Positions 29,415 through 40,709 are shown, numbered from the stretch's first letter. The stretch: 64,000 bases of DNA from Closterium sp. Naga37s-1 (GCA_947471745.1 CANJKZ010000461.1:1121001-1185000); one strand, 5' to 3'. The notes: generated by a model from the sequence alone, not told the origin. Made by a program: numbers and translations.

Positions 29415-29989
29415 GCCCAGGATTAGAGGCTTGCACGAAGCAAAATCGGACGAGCACGGGAGGCTACGTGTTCGTCTTCGGAGGGGCCAAGGTCTCCTGG
29501 ACGGCCCTCTCGTCCACCGAGTCGGAGTATGTCGCGGCCACGGAAGCTGGCACGGAGGCGCGTCGACTGCGCTTCCTCCTTGCAGAGTTCCAGCTCTTCG
29601 ACGCTGGTACGCAGACTGTCCTTCGCGTGGACAACCAGTCGGCCATCACTGTCGCTGAGGGCTTGGGGCTGAAGGGCAACCTCAAGCACATGGAGCGGCG
29701 ATATGCCTCGCTGCAGCAGATGGTGAAGCGCGTGAAGTTCGTGCTGAATTACATCCCGACCACCGAGCAGCCGGCCGACTTCCTAACGAAGGCGCTGCAT
29801 TTTCTGGCCTTCAACCGGTGCTCCGTCGCGATCGACCAAGTGCGCCTGCTGATGTCGGCGACGGGGATGATGACGTGCCATGCATTTTTGCATGGTTGGT
29901 GCGGTGACGGCGTGCTGTGTGCGGGGTGCACGCCGACGACGAGTTTTCTCCGTATAGTTCTGCCGTGTGGGTTGGGTGCCCAAGCGTGA
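29415..29989 (+). pseudogene. Copia fragment G: RNase H end of pol
   Basis: Plus-strand fragment starting about 29415 with TKQNRTSTGGYVFVFGGA, SSTESEYVAATEA, VDNQSAITVA, then a spacer and IPTTEQPADFLTKAL. This is the copia RNase H, cut off 5' where it meets the CAP pseudogene. The frame runs to TGA at 29987-29989. It is a lineage distinct from the B/C/K family (different C-terminal tail and LTR). Confidence 0.85.
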
Positions 29990-30003
29990 GCGCGGCAGGG
30001 GAG

Positions 30004-30840
30004 TGTTGACGGGAATATGGTGTTGACTTCGCCCTTGCTTGGACGAAGCCGACTTCGTGGTCGGGTGCGCGAGAGGTGCAGCCGACTGTTCTGCAGAGGT
30101 CGACGCCGGGCTGGAAGTGCATGTCGACAGGGTGGTTGACATGCGACCGACCTCTATGACGCCGCCGACGATGGGAGCCGGCGGTCGATTTCGACAGGAA
30201 GGTCGACGAGGTGGTCGTTCTCCTACTCGGGTCTGTCGAGGAGCCGTCGGCGGAGTGAGCTCGACGGCAGCAGCAGATAGTGCTGGTCAACGGAGGGGCT
30301 CGTCGACCAGGGTGGTCTTCGATGGGAGTAGTGGTCGACGAGGGAGGTCGTCGACCAGGGCGCTGGGTGGTCGACCGGGTCGACCAGGTAACCTCGACGA
30401 GGTTCCGCGGAGGCACGCGAGTCTCGTCGAGACTGCGATGGCGAGGGCGACCTCGGGCTGGTATCCCGAGGTCGACGTGCAGCTTCTAGCGCAACTGTCG
30501 GCACGGGGCCGACTTGGCACCTGCGCGACGGTAGAGGACGTGCTCGACCGTCGCCGCGCACCTGCGAAGTAGGTGCGCACCTGCGCTACCGTCACCTACG
30601 AGTGCAACGTTGGCAAGCCGCCCTGGTGCAGCGTTGGCAAGCCGCGGACTTGCTCTGTTGGCAGGTCGCCTTTCTGCAATGTTGGCGCGGTGCCTCTACG
30701 CAACGCTGGCAGACCATCGACCGTGCTGCGCTGGCGGTCGACCAGCTTGCTTGCTAGGCTGCTAGGCTCTGGTGTAGTCATTCTTGCCATTGCTTGTACA
30801 ATCATTCTGCACTGCAAATTTCCCTAGTGAAACTCTTGCC
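30004..30840 (+). repeat. LTR-like sequence of fragment G
   Basis: Starts TGTTGACGGG right after the purine tract GGCAGGGGAG (29994-30003), as a 3' LTR should. Very rich in GTCGAC and TCGACC. Contains about 25-bp GTTGGCAAGCCG repeats at 30605-30705. The right end is uncertain: no second LTR or clear CA end, and the sequence is taken over by element H near 30950. Frames within it are not credible genes. Confidence 0.55.
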
Positions 30841-30970
30841 AAATAGCTCTATGAACGCACAAGTGCCAGAGAACGCTAAGGAACGCTGCGATAACTCCTA
30901 CAACACGTGCCTTCCCCGTAGTCAAGCTCCCGGTGTAGAGTGACTCTCCGCAGAGCTGATGCGCGGCGTA

Positions 30971-31640
30971 TCAAACCGCAAACGGCCACAGAAAATAGGG
31001 AGCAACCGCATGGATCATGGAGGTGCGAGCAACCTCCATGATCAAGCCAATGCGGCGCTCAGCGATCCCATTCTGCTGTGGAGAGGCCGGAAGTGTGAAC
31101 GATTGGGCGATGCCCTCCTCACGACAAAAGTTCTCAAGGAGACCGGAGGAAAACTCACCTCCATGGTCAGAGTGCTGACGAAGTACCATGAGGTCCTGAC
31201 TGAACCGTGCGCTCAGCTGACGACAAGTAGCGCGGATCCAAGGGATCAGAACAACACGTACGTCGCCCTTGCTCCGTGAGGGAAACACCGTGGTGTAGCG
31301 CATGTAGTCGTCGACGACCAGCAAAAAATAGGGCTCCCGGCCCTGCCCAGCAACGGGGGCTGGGCCCCACACGTCCATGTGCAGGGTCTGCAGAGGAGCA
31401 GTGGTCGGAGTGAACGAGGAGGAGTGAGGAGCGGCGCGCTGCCGCTCCTCGACGCAGGGAGTGCACGGCAGAGCAAGCGATGGTGGGGGCGGTGGCAAGG
31501 ACCTCGGAAGGCCAGAAACAAGAAGACGCGAGTGCATGCGACGCTGACGCTGCATGGAGGGGTGAACAAGACGGTGGTGCCAGAGGAGAGACGGGTGCGT
31601 GAGAAACCGACACGAGCACGACGCAGCTACCTGAACTGAC
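30971..31640 (-). pseudogene. Element H: integrase
   Basis: Minus-strand frame with the C-terminal part of the zinc site (CTPCVEERQRAAPH), the core blocks HMDVWGPAPV, VVDDYMRYTTVF, RQHSDHGGEFSSG and SPQQNGIAERRIGL, which keep the DDE acids. The motif D-H-G-G-E differs from the usual D-R/N-G-G-E. It ends at FLWPFAV, where homology stops. Confidence 0.88.
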
Positions 31641-33510
31641 GCAGCTACCTATGCAGACTCAGCGTGAAGTCTGTACAGCCCATACCCAGGCCTCCGGGTG
31701 AACGTAACGAGGTGGTCGCAACTCACTGAGTCCGTACAGATCGCCACGAGCTCGCCCCCAAGAGTAGTGGTAGTGACCAACTGATCCAGGAGGACGGCCT
31801 GACTCACCAAGTTCGTGGGGAACGAGGGGAGGTGGAAACCTGTGAGGGAGCCAGAGGGCGCTGCAGGACACGGGAGAACACTGGTGCTGCGTGCAACGAC
31901 TGGGCCAGACGAGGGGTCGAGTGACAAGGACATGTGCTATGAGTGGTGTGACTGTGGTGCAGTCGCGGAAGAAGCATCGAGACGCGCTGAATCCAACGTA
32001 AAGGTGTGCGAAGCCTCCGCAAGAACTGCACCTGTGCTAACAGACTCACAAGCATCTAGACTAGCAGCCTCTACACTAGCAGAGCTAGGTACACAAGAAT
32101 AGTAGTCACCCTCAGAACTAACACCAGCAGAATACATAGCATACATGCCAGCGCAGATCTGGTCCCAATCAAGAGCAAACACGTCTATGTTCCTCTTCAG
32201 CAATCTTAACTAGTCAGGCTTCTTCAGCTCACCAAACTCCTCGCGCCACGCATCGTCAAGGTGGAAGAAGCAGCGAGCCTTAGTGTGCCCCTCCTGGCCG
32301 CAGACCTCTCCAAGGCGGCCCGTGCGCCAGCGAAACTGGTAGCGAGCTCCACCACTACCCCCTCCACCTCGCTGGGCAACCCACTCACAAAGCTGATGCG
32401 ACGAGAGAGTCTCCTGCCGGCGCGAATGCTGCTGCTGCCCACCCCCATAACCGCCGCCTCCACCAGCTGCACCTCCATACGCAGCTCCCTGGCCTCCACC
32501 ACCGCTAGCTCCACCTCGACCACCACTCGAGCCCCCTCCTCCACCCCCTGTGCCTCCACCACCCCCGCCACGTCCACCGCCCCACCACCTCCACCTCCAC
32601 TGCCACCTCTACCGCCCCCGCCACCGCCACCGCCACCACCCCCGCCACCGCCACCGCCGCCACCACCTCCACCACCCCCACCACCCTTACCCTTCTGACG
32701 CCTCCCGCTAGGAGCGGGAGGCGCACTGGCCTCCTCAGCACCGAGGAAGTCAATAGCAGCAGCAGAGGCGACAGACGGCGCAAGGAGGGAAGGGGAGCAC
32801 CCCTCAAAGAAGGAGGGGCGGGGAGTGCCACGGGAGGCAGCTACAGCGTAGGCACTCGTCTCAGCCTCGAGGAGACGCTTCTCAAACGAGGCAAGGGTGA
32901 GCTCGGTGAGGTCTAGGGCGAGAAAGTGGTCGCGGATGGGGCAAAGGGAGTCAGGGGGACGGGTCGCTAGGAAGTAGAGAGTAATGTACATTGGGGGGGG
33001 GTTCTCAGCCAGAAAGTCTGGCTTGAGAGCAGCATGGTATCGAGTGTCATTGGTGCGCAGGTGGGTCATGAGGTCAGCGACAGTGGGGAAATCGGACAGC
33101 TCAGGAAAGAGGTACGGCAACAGCAGGCGGCCTAGGGCGGCAGAGGAGGGGGAGGAGTAGCGCTTCACTACAGCGTCATAGAGCGCTTTGGCCGTTTTTA
33201 GCTGGCAAAATGGGGTCCTCTAGTCGGGCGGGAGGTGGTTGCATACTGCAAGGGTGGCAGTGGCGTCGCGTGCTAACCACTGTGTGCTAGCTATGCGGTC
33301 ACCCTTATACTTCTGCTGTGCGTCTGCCGACGCAGTAGGGGCAGGCCCAATTGGAGTGGGCGGGGCCGGGAGGGAGCCTGAGGTGTGCTAAAAAAGAGAG
33401 TCGTTGTCCTTGGTAACGCTAAGCAGGTACATGTGAAGGCCCTCTAGCCAGGACTCGTAATCGACCAGCCTACCCTCACCGTCAAACTCCAGTACGGTGG
33501 GTGTCGCCAT
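31640..33510 (-). pseudogene. Element H: Gag and protease region
   Basis: Gag starts ATG 33510 (MATPTVLEFDGEGRLVDYES) and is the UBN2-type capsid of this family, continuing SFEKRLLEAETSAYAVAASRGTP. In-frame TAG codons occur near 33390 and 33221. A glycine tract of about 25 residues encoded by 32580-32690 precedes a shifted frame with the knuckle remnant ARYQFRWRTGRLGEVCGQEG, where the first Cys is Tyr. The protease motif is FTLDSAR in place of FTLDSGAS. Many shifts; not functional. Confidence 0.85.
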
Positions 33511-33659
33511 AGTGAGCAGCGCGGCCTAGCGACAGTTACGAAGAAAGCAAAACTACGAACAAGAGGCAGTGCCAGGCCCGGGCGACGTGGGGATGAAGGG
33601 CTGCTCGGTAGTACGGCTCGGCAGGGCGGCTCGGCAGGAAGCAGTTCGGGCAGGGCGGC

Positions 33660-33870
33660 TGCAGCAGCGGCAGCAATGGTGGCTGCAGTGGCAAGGTCGG
33701 CTGCAGTGGCAAGGGCGGCTCAGTGGCAAGGGCGGATGCACTGGCAAGGGCGGCTGCAGTGGCAAGGGCGAATGCAGTGGCAAGGGCGGCAGCAGTGGCA
33801 AGGGCGGCTGCTGTGGCAAGGGCGGCTGCAGTGGCAAGGGCGGCTGCAGTGGCAAGGGCTGCTACAGCAG
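33660..33870. repeat. 18-bp minisatellite in leader of H
   Basis: About eleven copies of GGCGGCTGCAGTGGCAAG. Confidence 0.88.
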
Positions 33871-33919
33871 TAGCAGTAGCAGTCGTAACGGCAAAGGCGG
33901 CTGTACGGCAGTAGCAGCG

Positions 33920-34370
33920 GCCGGCAGCAGCAGCGGCAGCAGCAGGCACTAGTGGCAGCAGCTGCAGCTGGCAGCAGCGGCGGCTATAGCGGCTGCAGGC
34001 GCAGCAGCTGCAACGGCTGTAGCAATGGCAGCAGCTGCTGTAGTGGCGGCTGCAGTGGCTGTAGCGGCGGCTGCAGTGGCTGAAGCGGTTGATGCAGCAG
34101 CTATAGCAGCGGCAGCGGCTGTAGCAGTGGCAGCAGCTGGTGTGGTGGCGGCTTCAGTGGTTGTAGCGGCGGCTGCAGTGGTTGTAGCGGCGGCTGCTGT
34201 GGCTGTAGCGGCAGCTGTAGCAGCTGTAGCAGCGGCAAAGGCTGTAGCAGTGGCTGCAGCTGCTGTAGTGGCTGCTGCAGCGGCAGTAGCAACAATTGCA
34301 GCAGTTGCAGCTGTAAAAGCAGTGGCGGCAGTGGCTGCATCTGCAGTGACGGCGGCTGCCGCAGTAAGGA
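33920..34370. repeat. GCNGCN-type low-complexity array in leader of H
   Basis: Degenerate 9-18 bp units such as GTAGCGGCGGCTGCAGTGGTT. Frames on both strands (Ala/Val or Ala/Thr) are artefacts. Confidence 0.8.
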
Positions 34371-34742
34371 CGGCGCGCGGGGCAGAGCAGGGCGGAAGCG
34401 CTGGGCAGAGCAAGGCGGGGCGAACGCGTGGGGCCGGGCTGCGTACAGGCAGGGTAGCGCTGCACGAAGGCGCAGGGCAAGGCGGCGCTAAGGCGCGGGG
34501 TCGGGCTGCGCGAACGGGTAGAGCAGGGTGGCACAAAGGCGCGGGGCAGGGCGGCGCTAAGGCGCGGGGCCGGGCTGCGCGAATGGGCTGGGCAGCGCGA
34601 GCGGGTCGGTTAGATCGCGCTAAGAAAACGCGCAGGGCGCGTGCAGGGCAGCTTGACAGTGGGGCAGTGGGAATGACGCGCAAAGGGCAGCCCCTAATTT
34701 TTTTTCGCGCAGGTTAAGAAACGTTCCTAAGCTCTAATGCCA

Positions 34743-34871
34743 TGTTGAGATAATAGGCTAGGAATGACTTCATTAGGTCAAGGGGTACAAGGAAAGTGAC
34801 GAGTGAAAAGTTGTGCCCCCTAACATGCAACTCACTTTAGGCTAACTAAGAAATGTGATATAACTTTGACA
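34743..34871 (-). repeat. 5' LTR of element H
   Basis: 129 bp with TG...CA ends; its right end ATATAACTTTGACA matches the TATAAGTTTGACA end of C and L. Confidence 0.78.
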
Positions 34872-34876
34872 GTAAC

Positions 34877-36813
34877 CGAAGGCTCGTGCGGCGATCTTCT
34901 TGGGAATTGCAGCAAACGAGCGTGCATGGCGAGTGTGGGATTTGGGTGACAAGCACGTTGTCACGTCTCGAGACATGATATTCGACGAAGACAAGTTCCC
35001 GACGAAGGAGAAACCAACGCTGCAACTCACCTTCGTCCTTCCGGCACGAGAGGAGGATGAGGCGATGGAGGCTCCACCGCAAGTAGAGAAGAAAGCCGAC
35101 AATGGAGGGGAAGAGAACGAGGAGAGCGATGATGATGTTGTGGAGGTGCCACCAACCGCGACGGCAACTTCCTCCACACCTTCCTCCCCACCATTGGGTG
35201 TGACGCGCAAACGTCGTACACCTCGCCCCAACACGAAGTACATCGAGTACGATACGGTTGACGTTGGGGAGTTGGATGAGGAGAGTGCGGCATATTGCTT
35301 CGCAACCATGGGTGTTGACCCTCGCACCCGTACGGAGGCTTTGGCTTCTCCGGATGCACCACTATGGAAGCAAGCAATGGAGAAGGAGTTGACCACGATA
35401 AAAAAGAACGACGTGTTCGAGCTCGTCGACCCGCCGAAGGGTGCCTACTTAGTGGGATGCAAATGGGTGCTTAAGAAGAAGTTGGGAGCCGATGGGAGTG
35501 TCGAACGCTACAAGGCAAGGCTTGTAGCTCAAGGGTACACTCAACGGGAGGGGGAGCACCATAGTGAGACATTTTCTCCCGTCGCTAAGGCTACTACTCT
35601 TCGGGTGTTTCTCGCGCTAGCGGCATCCCTCAACCTCGAGGTGGAGCAATTGGACGTTTGCACCACCTTCCTCTATGGGCTTCTCATGGAAGAAGTCTAC
35701 ATGCGGCCCCGAGGATGACTGTAGCGGAAGGGTATGGAAGCTCAAACGTACCCTGTATGGCCTGAAGCAAAGCCCACGCGGATGGTACAAGCGCATCGAC
35801 GATTTTCTACTCCAACACGGCTTCGCGCGTAGCGAGTACGATCGCTTTGTACGTGTTGAAGGAGGGGGAGAAGCAATTGGTGCTTTTGCTCTACGTCGAT
35901 GATCTCCTCCTCTTCTCCGACTCCGACTCCAAATACCTCATTCGAGAGGTCAAGCAACGGCTAGGGGCGGAGTTTGCTATGAGGGACTTGGGGCCGGTCA
36001 CGTACTACCTTGGGATGCACGTCGACCGCGACCGAGCCAACGGAACTATCCACCTTCACCAAAAGAAATATGTGAAGGGGGTAGTGGAGCGCTTCGGCAT
36101 GGGCAGCAGCAAACCGGTGGGAACACCACTACCTACGGGATTTTATTGCCTCACAGGAGAGGAAGAATCTGCCCTCGACGAAGTCGAAGGGAAGCGTCAT
36201 TTGCTAGTGGGATCGCTCATGTATGCCGCCGCTTCTACCCGTCCCGACCTTGCATATGCCGCCGGGGTGCTTGGACGAGCCGTGAGCAGCCCTCATACCA
36301 AGCACGTGCGTGCAGGAGAACGTGTTCTACGCTACCTCCAAGGCACACCTAACCCGGGGCTCGTGTATGAAGCCGGCCCAATTGAACTCAAGGGCTATAT
36401 CGACTCGGACTACGCCGGAGATCCGAGCACGCACAAGAGTACCTTCCGGTACATCTTCACCTGCCGTGAGTTGGCAAAGCAAGAAGCAGCCCACTGTCAG
36501 TCTAAGCTCAAGGGAAGCAGAGTATGTGGCGCTCACTCAAGGAGCCATGGAGGCGATATGGCTACGGTGTCTTCTAGCGGAGCTTGGGCATCCTCAACCC
36601 AACCCAACTCCTCTCTTTGTTGACAATCAGGCCACCATAAGCCTCGCTCACACTGCTGTCCTTCACAGGCGAACCAAGCATATCGAAGTGAAGCATCTTT
36701 TCATTCATGAGGCGGTTGAGAAAGGTGAAGTCAAACCCACTTATGTAAGCACCAAAGCTCAACCCTCGTATTTCCTCACTAAATCACTCCCTAATGACTC
36801 ATTCCGTAGATGA
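34877..36813 (+). pseudogene. Copia element I: integrase C-terminus, RT and RNase H with frameshifts
   Basis: Plus strand. Opens inside integrase (FLGIAANERAWRVWDL, VTSRDMIFDEDKFP), then an acidic linker and RVT_2 (LWKQAMEKELTTIKKNDVFELV, VERYKARLVAQGYTQREG). A shift near 35700 moves it to the next frame (RVWKLKRTLYGLKQSPRGWY), another near 35860 to the frame with YVDD (35892-35903), and another near 36470 before the RNase H part (REAEYVALTQGAMEAIWL, VDNQATISLAHTAVLHRRTKHIEVKHLF). Ends at a stop 36811-36813. At least three shifts; dead. It is closer to plant Tork/SIRE-like copia than to the B/C/K family. Confidence 0.9.
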
Positions 36814-36861
36814 TGTGAGCGTGTTGGATTGAACACCTAGTGGCTTGGGTGCAAGGGGGGG

Positions 36862-37382
36862 TGTTGGAGGTTGCGTGAGGCAACTTTGCCCCCAACCACC
36901 GAACGTGTTACTTCCGGTTGATTTCGCTGCAGGTTTCGTGAAGTTGCAGGTTGACATCGGAAGACCTGCAGTTCGGTGCCGGATGGCAGCACCTGAACTT
37001 TCGAGACTCAAGGAACATTCGAATCGGTGAAATTCGAGATCCGAATTTCACCCCTTCTAAATGTTACTCGAACATTCGTGAGTGTAGCGGTTCGAGGTTA
37101 CTTGTGCGACTCGATGTATTGCAGTTCATATAAAAAAAGTGTTTCCTTTGTATGCATGTTTCATACTAAAAACCAGAGTTCCTTGTACGTGGTGCATTCC
37201 AACACAATCCCGAGAGCTCCTAACCTTGATTCTAAGGGCACTACCTAGCACATAAACGCCTATTGTTCACTCGATACCTAGGCGAATCGTGTGTTCTACG
37301 ATTCGTTGGAAAGCCAAGAGTGTGCTCTACTGTTTAGTACAACTCCTAATTCCTGCCAACTAGAGGACACGCCTCTTCAACA
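36862..37382 (+). repeat. LTR shared by element I and fragment J
   Basis: 521 bp, TGTTGGAGG to CTCTTCAACA. On its left is a PPT (GCAAGGGGGGG) and the pol end of I; on its right is G then TGGTATCAGACC, a primer site. So it is 3' LTR to I and 5' LTR to J, the arrangement left by LTR-LTR recombination or tandem elements. Confidence 0.75.
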
Positions 37383-38025
37383 GTGGTATCAGACCTTCAG
37401 ACCAACAAAATCGCACCTGTAAGAGACGTTCTGTTCTACGAGCGCCTCACCCTCGTGAGATATCGTGCCGACGAACAAGCAGGAGTTGCACGGGTCTACG
37501 CTCACGGAGGCAGGAGCTTCGCCTCCCCCAAAGACCAAGCCGCGGCAGCCATCCTCGACCGCCGATGCAGACGACGACGATGATGACGACGACAACGCTC
37601 CCAGACCATCACGGTGCCAAAACCATGCAAAGAATTCCCTGCACCTAAGACAAAGACAACGTACAGGAAGTCACAACCGATTAGCGCCACAACACCGCCA
37701 TTAAAGGACTACAACTACGCAGGCTCCACACCGCAACGGTCAACGCCTCACGCGACACCGAGCCTAAGAATCCAAGGCAAGTCTTAACCAGCTCACGCCA
37801 AGGAGTGGCGAACAGTAATGGACGCGAAACTAAAGGCTCTAGAGTTGCGGGACACCTAGGTCATAGTCGATCGAGCAGCAGTGAAAGGCAGAAGGGTTCT
37901 ATCGGGAAAGTGGGTTCTTCGTGTGAAAACTGCTGCCGACGGAACTATCGAGCGCTTCAAGGCTAGGAGGTTTGTACGCGGCTACGATCAGCGCCGCGGC
38001 ATGAATGTACTCCTTAGAGTACATG
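37383..38025 (+). pseudogene. Fragment J: internally deleted copia remnant
   Basis: After the PBS there is about 400 bp of unrecognised sequence, then, from about 37800, the start of RVT_2: EWRTVMDAKLKALELRDT, a TAG, GRRVLSGKWVLRVKTAADGT and IERFKARRFVRGYDQRRG. Gag, protease and integrase are absent, so a large internal deletion joined the leader to RT. It ends abruptly near 38020. Confidence 0.7.
37384..37395 (+). promoter_or_regulatory. PBS following the shared LTR
   Basis: TGGTATCAGACC, ten of twelve bases like the Met-tRNA site. Confidence 0.7.
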
Positions 38026-39122
38026 GCTAGTTATGACTTTTTCGTATTCCTTTGTATTCTTATATAAATGAACCTATGTAATCACTTCAATAATTTTACT
38101 TTCCATCTTATCTGAGGTCATTTACTTCCGCTGCAATATCACTATGCGATCAACCTTGAGACGATCCTGGCAAAGTCCCCCGTGGGATTGTAACATGTTT
38201 CATCCTTGTGTTAGATAGTATGTATACATAGGGTGGCATATATTCATGTATATATATATATTTTTTTATTTATTTATTTGTAGAGCGCACAACATCGTAC
38301 TCAACCGCTTCCAATGAACTGCAAGCACTCGAGTTGCCTCCAACACAATTATTCCTTCTCACACAGCGAAAGTCCCGAGATTATTAGCACACGAGGTCGA
38401 AAGCCGTCTCTTACGCGATCTTGCGCCGTCCTTCACGCGTCATCGCATACGCCAATTTAATCATCGCTTGTTAAAATTCGTCAAGAAATCGTCTCGTCTT
38501 TCCATTTCCAGAAGCCCGCAAAATTATCGAGTCGCCTGAGGAGCGTTGTACGCCGTCCCGACTTAGTCGAGCTGGACTCGCGCGATATACGCCGCCTTGG
38601 GTCGCCTTTCCTCTAACAAGACAGCTCGCGTTAGAGAAGTATAAAATGGAACCGCATCAGCCATTCTCAAATCACCTCTCATCACCAGTCCGCTTGCTCT
38701 TGTTACCCCAGCCTTACCGGGGCATACTTCACTTCAGCGCCAGTTCTAGCGCACTTATACCATCTTGATTTCGAAAATTCGGGTTTTTTTTCAACAATCT
38801 CGAGCGAGTCTTTTTCAACTTCCGACCTCGACCAGTCTCGGCGGTCATTTTCGCAATGGCTTTCGACAAAATGCTGAATCTCCTCTGCGCGGCGATCGGT
38901 GAGTTGTCAGACTCGTCGTTTGAGTGAGTGCTCGAATTTGATGCTGTTGGAGTAGGGTGACTCACCCCACTCGAAGTGTTCCAATTGTTGCTAGGTTTGT
39001 GCTTAGATCAGTCGCTCATAGCTTTCGGGCTATATCGGTTTTCTGTCTGCTGTCCTTTCATCCGCTTCCCTCTCTTGTTTTTTTTCATCTGTTTCCCTGT
39101 GCTCTCCTTTCCTTACCTCCCT
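38026..39122. other. Unassigned region with promoter-like features
   Basis: AT-rich part (38030-38280) with TTATATAAATG at about 38070, then a moderate-GC stretch with TATAAAATGG at 38641-38650 followed about 30-60 bp on by a CT-rich start-like segment. A 78-codon minus frame (38965-38729) has no known motif. It may contain an LTR of an unrecognised element; no partner is seen. Confidence 0.35.
38641..38650 (+). promoter_or_regulatory. TATA-like box
   Basis: TATAAAATGG in otherwise GC-balanced DNA, no gene recognised downstream before F3. Confidence 0.3.
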
Positions 39123-39265
39123 TGTCAGAATGTGATATTTCTCTAGCCTGCAGTGGGGTCCTCTATAGCGAGTATAGCCCAAATTAGGGTTTCCTATATG
39201 TACTCAACTGCCTGCTAGTGCAAACCCTCTTTCATGTTTCTAACTTTCTACTTGCTATCTTAACA
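39123..39265 (+). repeat. 5' LTR of F3
   Basis: 143 bp. A few substitutions from the 3' LTR (for example GGGGTCCTC against GGGGTACTC). Confidence 0.93.
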
Positions 39266-39280
39266 TGCTATCAGAGCAGG
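39266..39280 (+). promoter_or_regulatory. PBS of F3
   Basis: TGCTATCAGAGCAGG directly after the LTR. Confidence 0.78.
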
Positions 39281-40490
39281 TCGACCCTCCCTGGTCGATC
39301 CTGTGGATGGGCCCACCTAATGCTTCCGCTGCTGTCCTGCCTATCGCGCGCCCCGGGCGCGCGACGTTTTCTGCCTGCCGCGCGCCCGGCGCACGCGGCG
39401 TTTTTTTTTTTTTCTTCCCGCCGCGCGCTCTGGGCGCGCGGCGGTTTTCTGCCCGCCATGCGCTCGGGGCGCGCGGCGGTTTTCTGCCCGCCACGCGCTC
39501 GGGGCGCGCAGCGGTTTTCTGCCCGTCACGCGCTCGGGGCGCGCGGCGGTTTCGTCGCCCGTCGCGGCGCCCCGGGGGCCCGCGCGCTGCCCCCTCCCGT
39601 CGCCCGTCGCGGCGTCCCGGGGGCCCGCGCGCCGCCCTCTCCCGTCGCCCGTTGCGGCGCCCCAGGGGCCCGCGCGCCGCCCTGCCCGTCACCCGTCGCG
39701 GCGCCCTGGGGGCCCGCGCGTCGCCCCCCCTCCCATCGCCGTCGCGGCGCCCTGGGGGCCCGCGCGCCGCCCTGCCCGTCGCCCGTCGCGGCGCCTTGGG
39801 GGACCGCGCGTCGCCCCCCTCCCGTCGCCCGTCGAGGCGCCCTGGGGCCCGCGCGCCGCCCTGCCCGTCGCCCGTCGCTCCGCCCCAGCTGCTGCCCGCG
39901 TATCTGCCCCACGCCGCACGCGAGCTACCTGCGTTGGGGGTATGGGGGTGGCGGGTATGGGGGTGGCGGGTGTGTGAACCGTCCCCTGCTCCTCCTCCTC
40001 CTCCGTCTCCCACTGCTGCAGCTGCCGCTGAGGGGGGTGGGTGTGTGGGAGCCGAGGGAGTGGCGCTAGGGGGGTGACGTGGGAGTGGAGCTAGGGGTGC
40101 AGCAAGGGGTGTGTGAAAGGGGGGTGGGACAGTTGGGGGAGGTTGAGCGGAGGCAGCCGTCGTGTCGTCAGTAGCGCCAGTAGTCCGGGGCTCTGCTCCG
40201 GTAGCCCAGCGAGCCTGCTGCGCCAGTCGCCCGTGGGTCTGTTGCTCCTCCCGCTCGTCTTAGCAGCGGAGCCAGTTACTCCAGTAGTCCGGGGCGCTAC
40301 TCCGGTAGCCGCTGTGCCAGCCGCTCCTGTTGCCCGTGTGTCTGCAGCTTCAGCCGTCGCCTCCTATCTCCTCTCCTCTCACAGTCCCGCCTCCTCCTCC
40401 TCACTTTCCCTTTGTGAATGCCTCTAGCTTTGCTTGTACTTGTGAACCTGCTCTATGTCTGCTTGCTGTGCTGATTATACCCCACTTTGA

Positions 40491-40501
40491 CTATGGGGGT
40501 G
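40491..40501 (+). promoter_or_regulatory. PPT of F3
   Basis: CTATGGGGGTG abutting the 3' LTR. Confidence 0.85.
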
Positions 40502-40644
40502 TGTCAGAATGTGATATTTGTCTAGCCTGCAGTGGGGTACTCTATAGCGAGTATAGCCCAAATTAGGGTTTCCTATATGTACTCAACTGCCTGCTAGTGC
40601 AAACCCTCTTTCCTGTTTCTAACTTTCTACTTGCTATCTTAACA
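40502..40644 (+). repeat. 3' LTR of F3
   Basis: 143 bp; TCCCT follows. Confidence 0.93.
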
Positions 40645-40709
40645 TCCCTCTCCGCTTCTTTCCTGTTCTTTCTCCCCTCTCCTGCGCTTCCCTCTCCAAT
40701 CCTGCGCTT

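Larger units (their letters stand above)
30950..34871 (-). mobile_element. Copia element H, 3' truncated
   Basis: Minus strand. 5' LTR 34743-34871 (129 bp, TGTTGAGATA...ACTTTGACA on plus), PBS TGGCATTAGAGC on minus at 34742-34731, a long repeat-rich leader (33511-34730), Gag from ATG 33510, zinc-knuckle region, protease, and integrase down to about 30950, where it ends within integrase. RT, RNase H and 3' LTR are missing. The LTR abuts integrase of plus-strand element I, so H inserted into I before the left half was lost. Confidence 0.88.
39123..40644 (+). mobile_element. F3: small non-autonomous LTR retrotransposon
   Basis: 1,522 bp; LTRs 39123-39265 and 40502-40644 (143 bp), TGTCAG...CTTAACA ends, target duplication TCCCT (39118-39122 and 40645-40649). 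PBS TGCTATCAGAGCAGG at 39266; PPT CTATGGGGGTG at 40491-40501. After the PBS come hairpin units (39440-39457, 39475-39492, a variant at 39511-39526), then about seven GTCGCGGCGCCCTGGGGGCC units (39550-39860), then the 3' segment shared with F1 and F2. No pol domains. A 283-codon plus frame (39218-40069) ends in the same Leu-rich tail as in F1 and F2; coding uncertain. It sits in a pyrimidine-rich tract also hit by element C. Confidence 0.93.

Noticed and set aside
30039-30572. 177-codon frame next to copia G
   Set aside because: Lies within the LTR-like sequence and is made of GTCGAC-rich repeats.
34025-34717. 230-codon Ala/Val-rich frame
   Set aside because: GCN-repeat leader of element H, with an equally long antisense frame.
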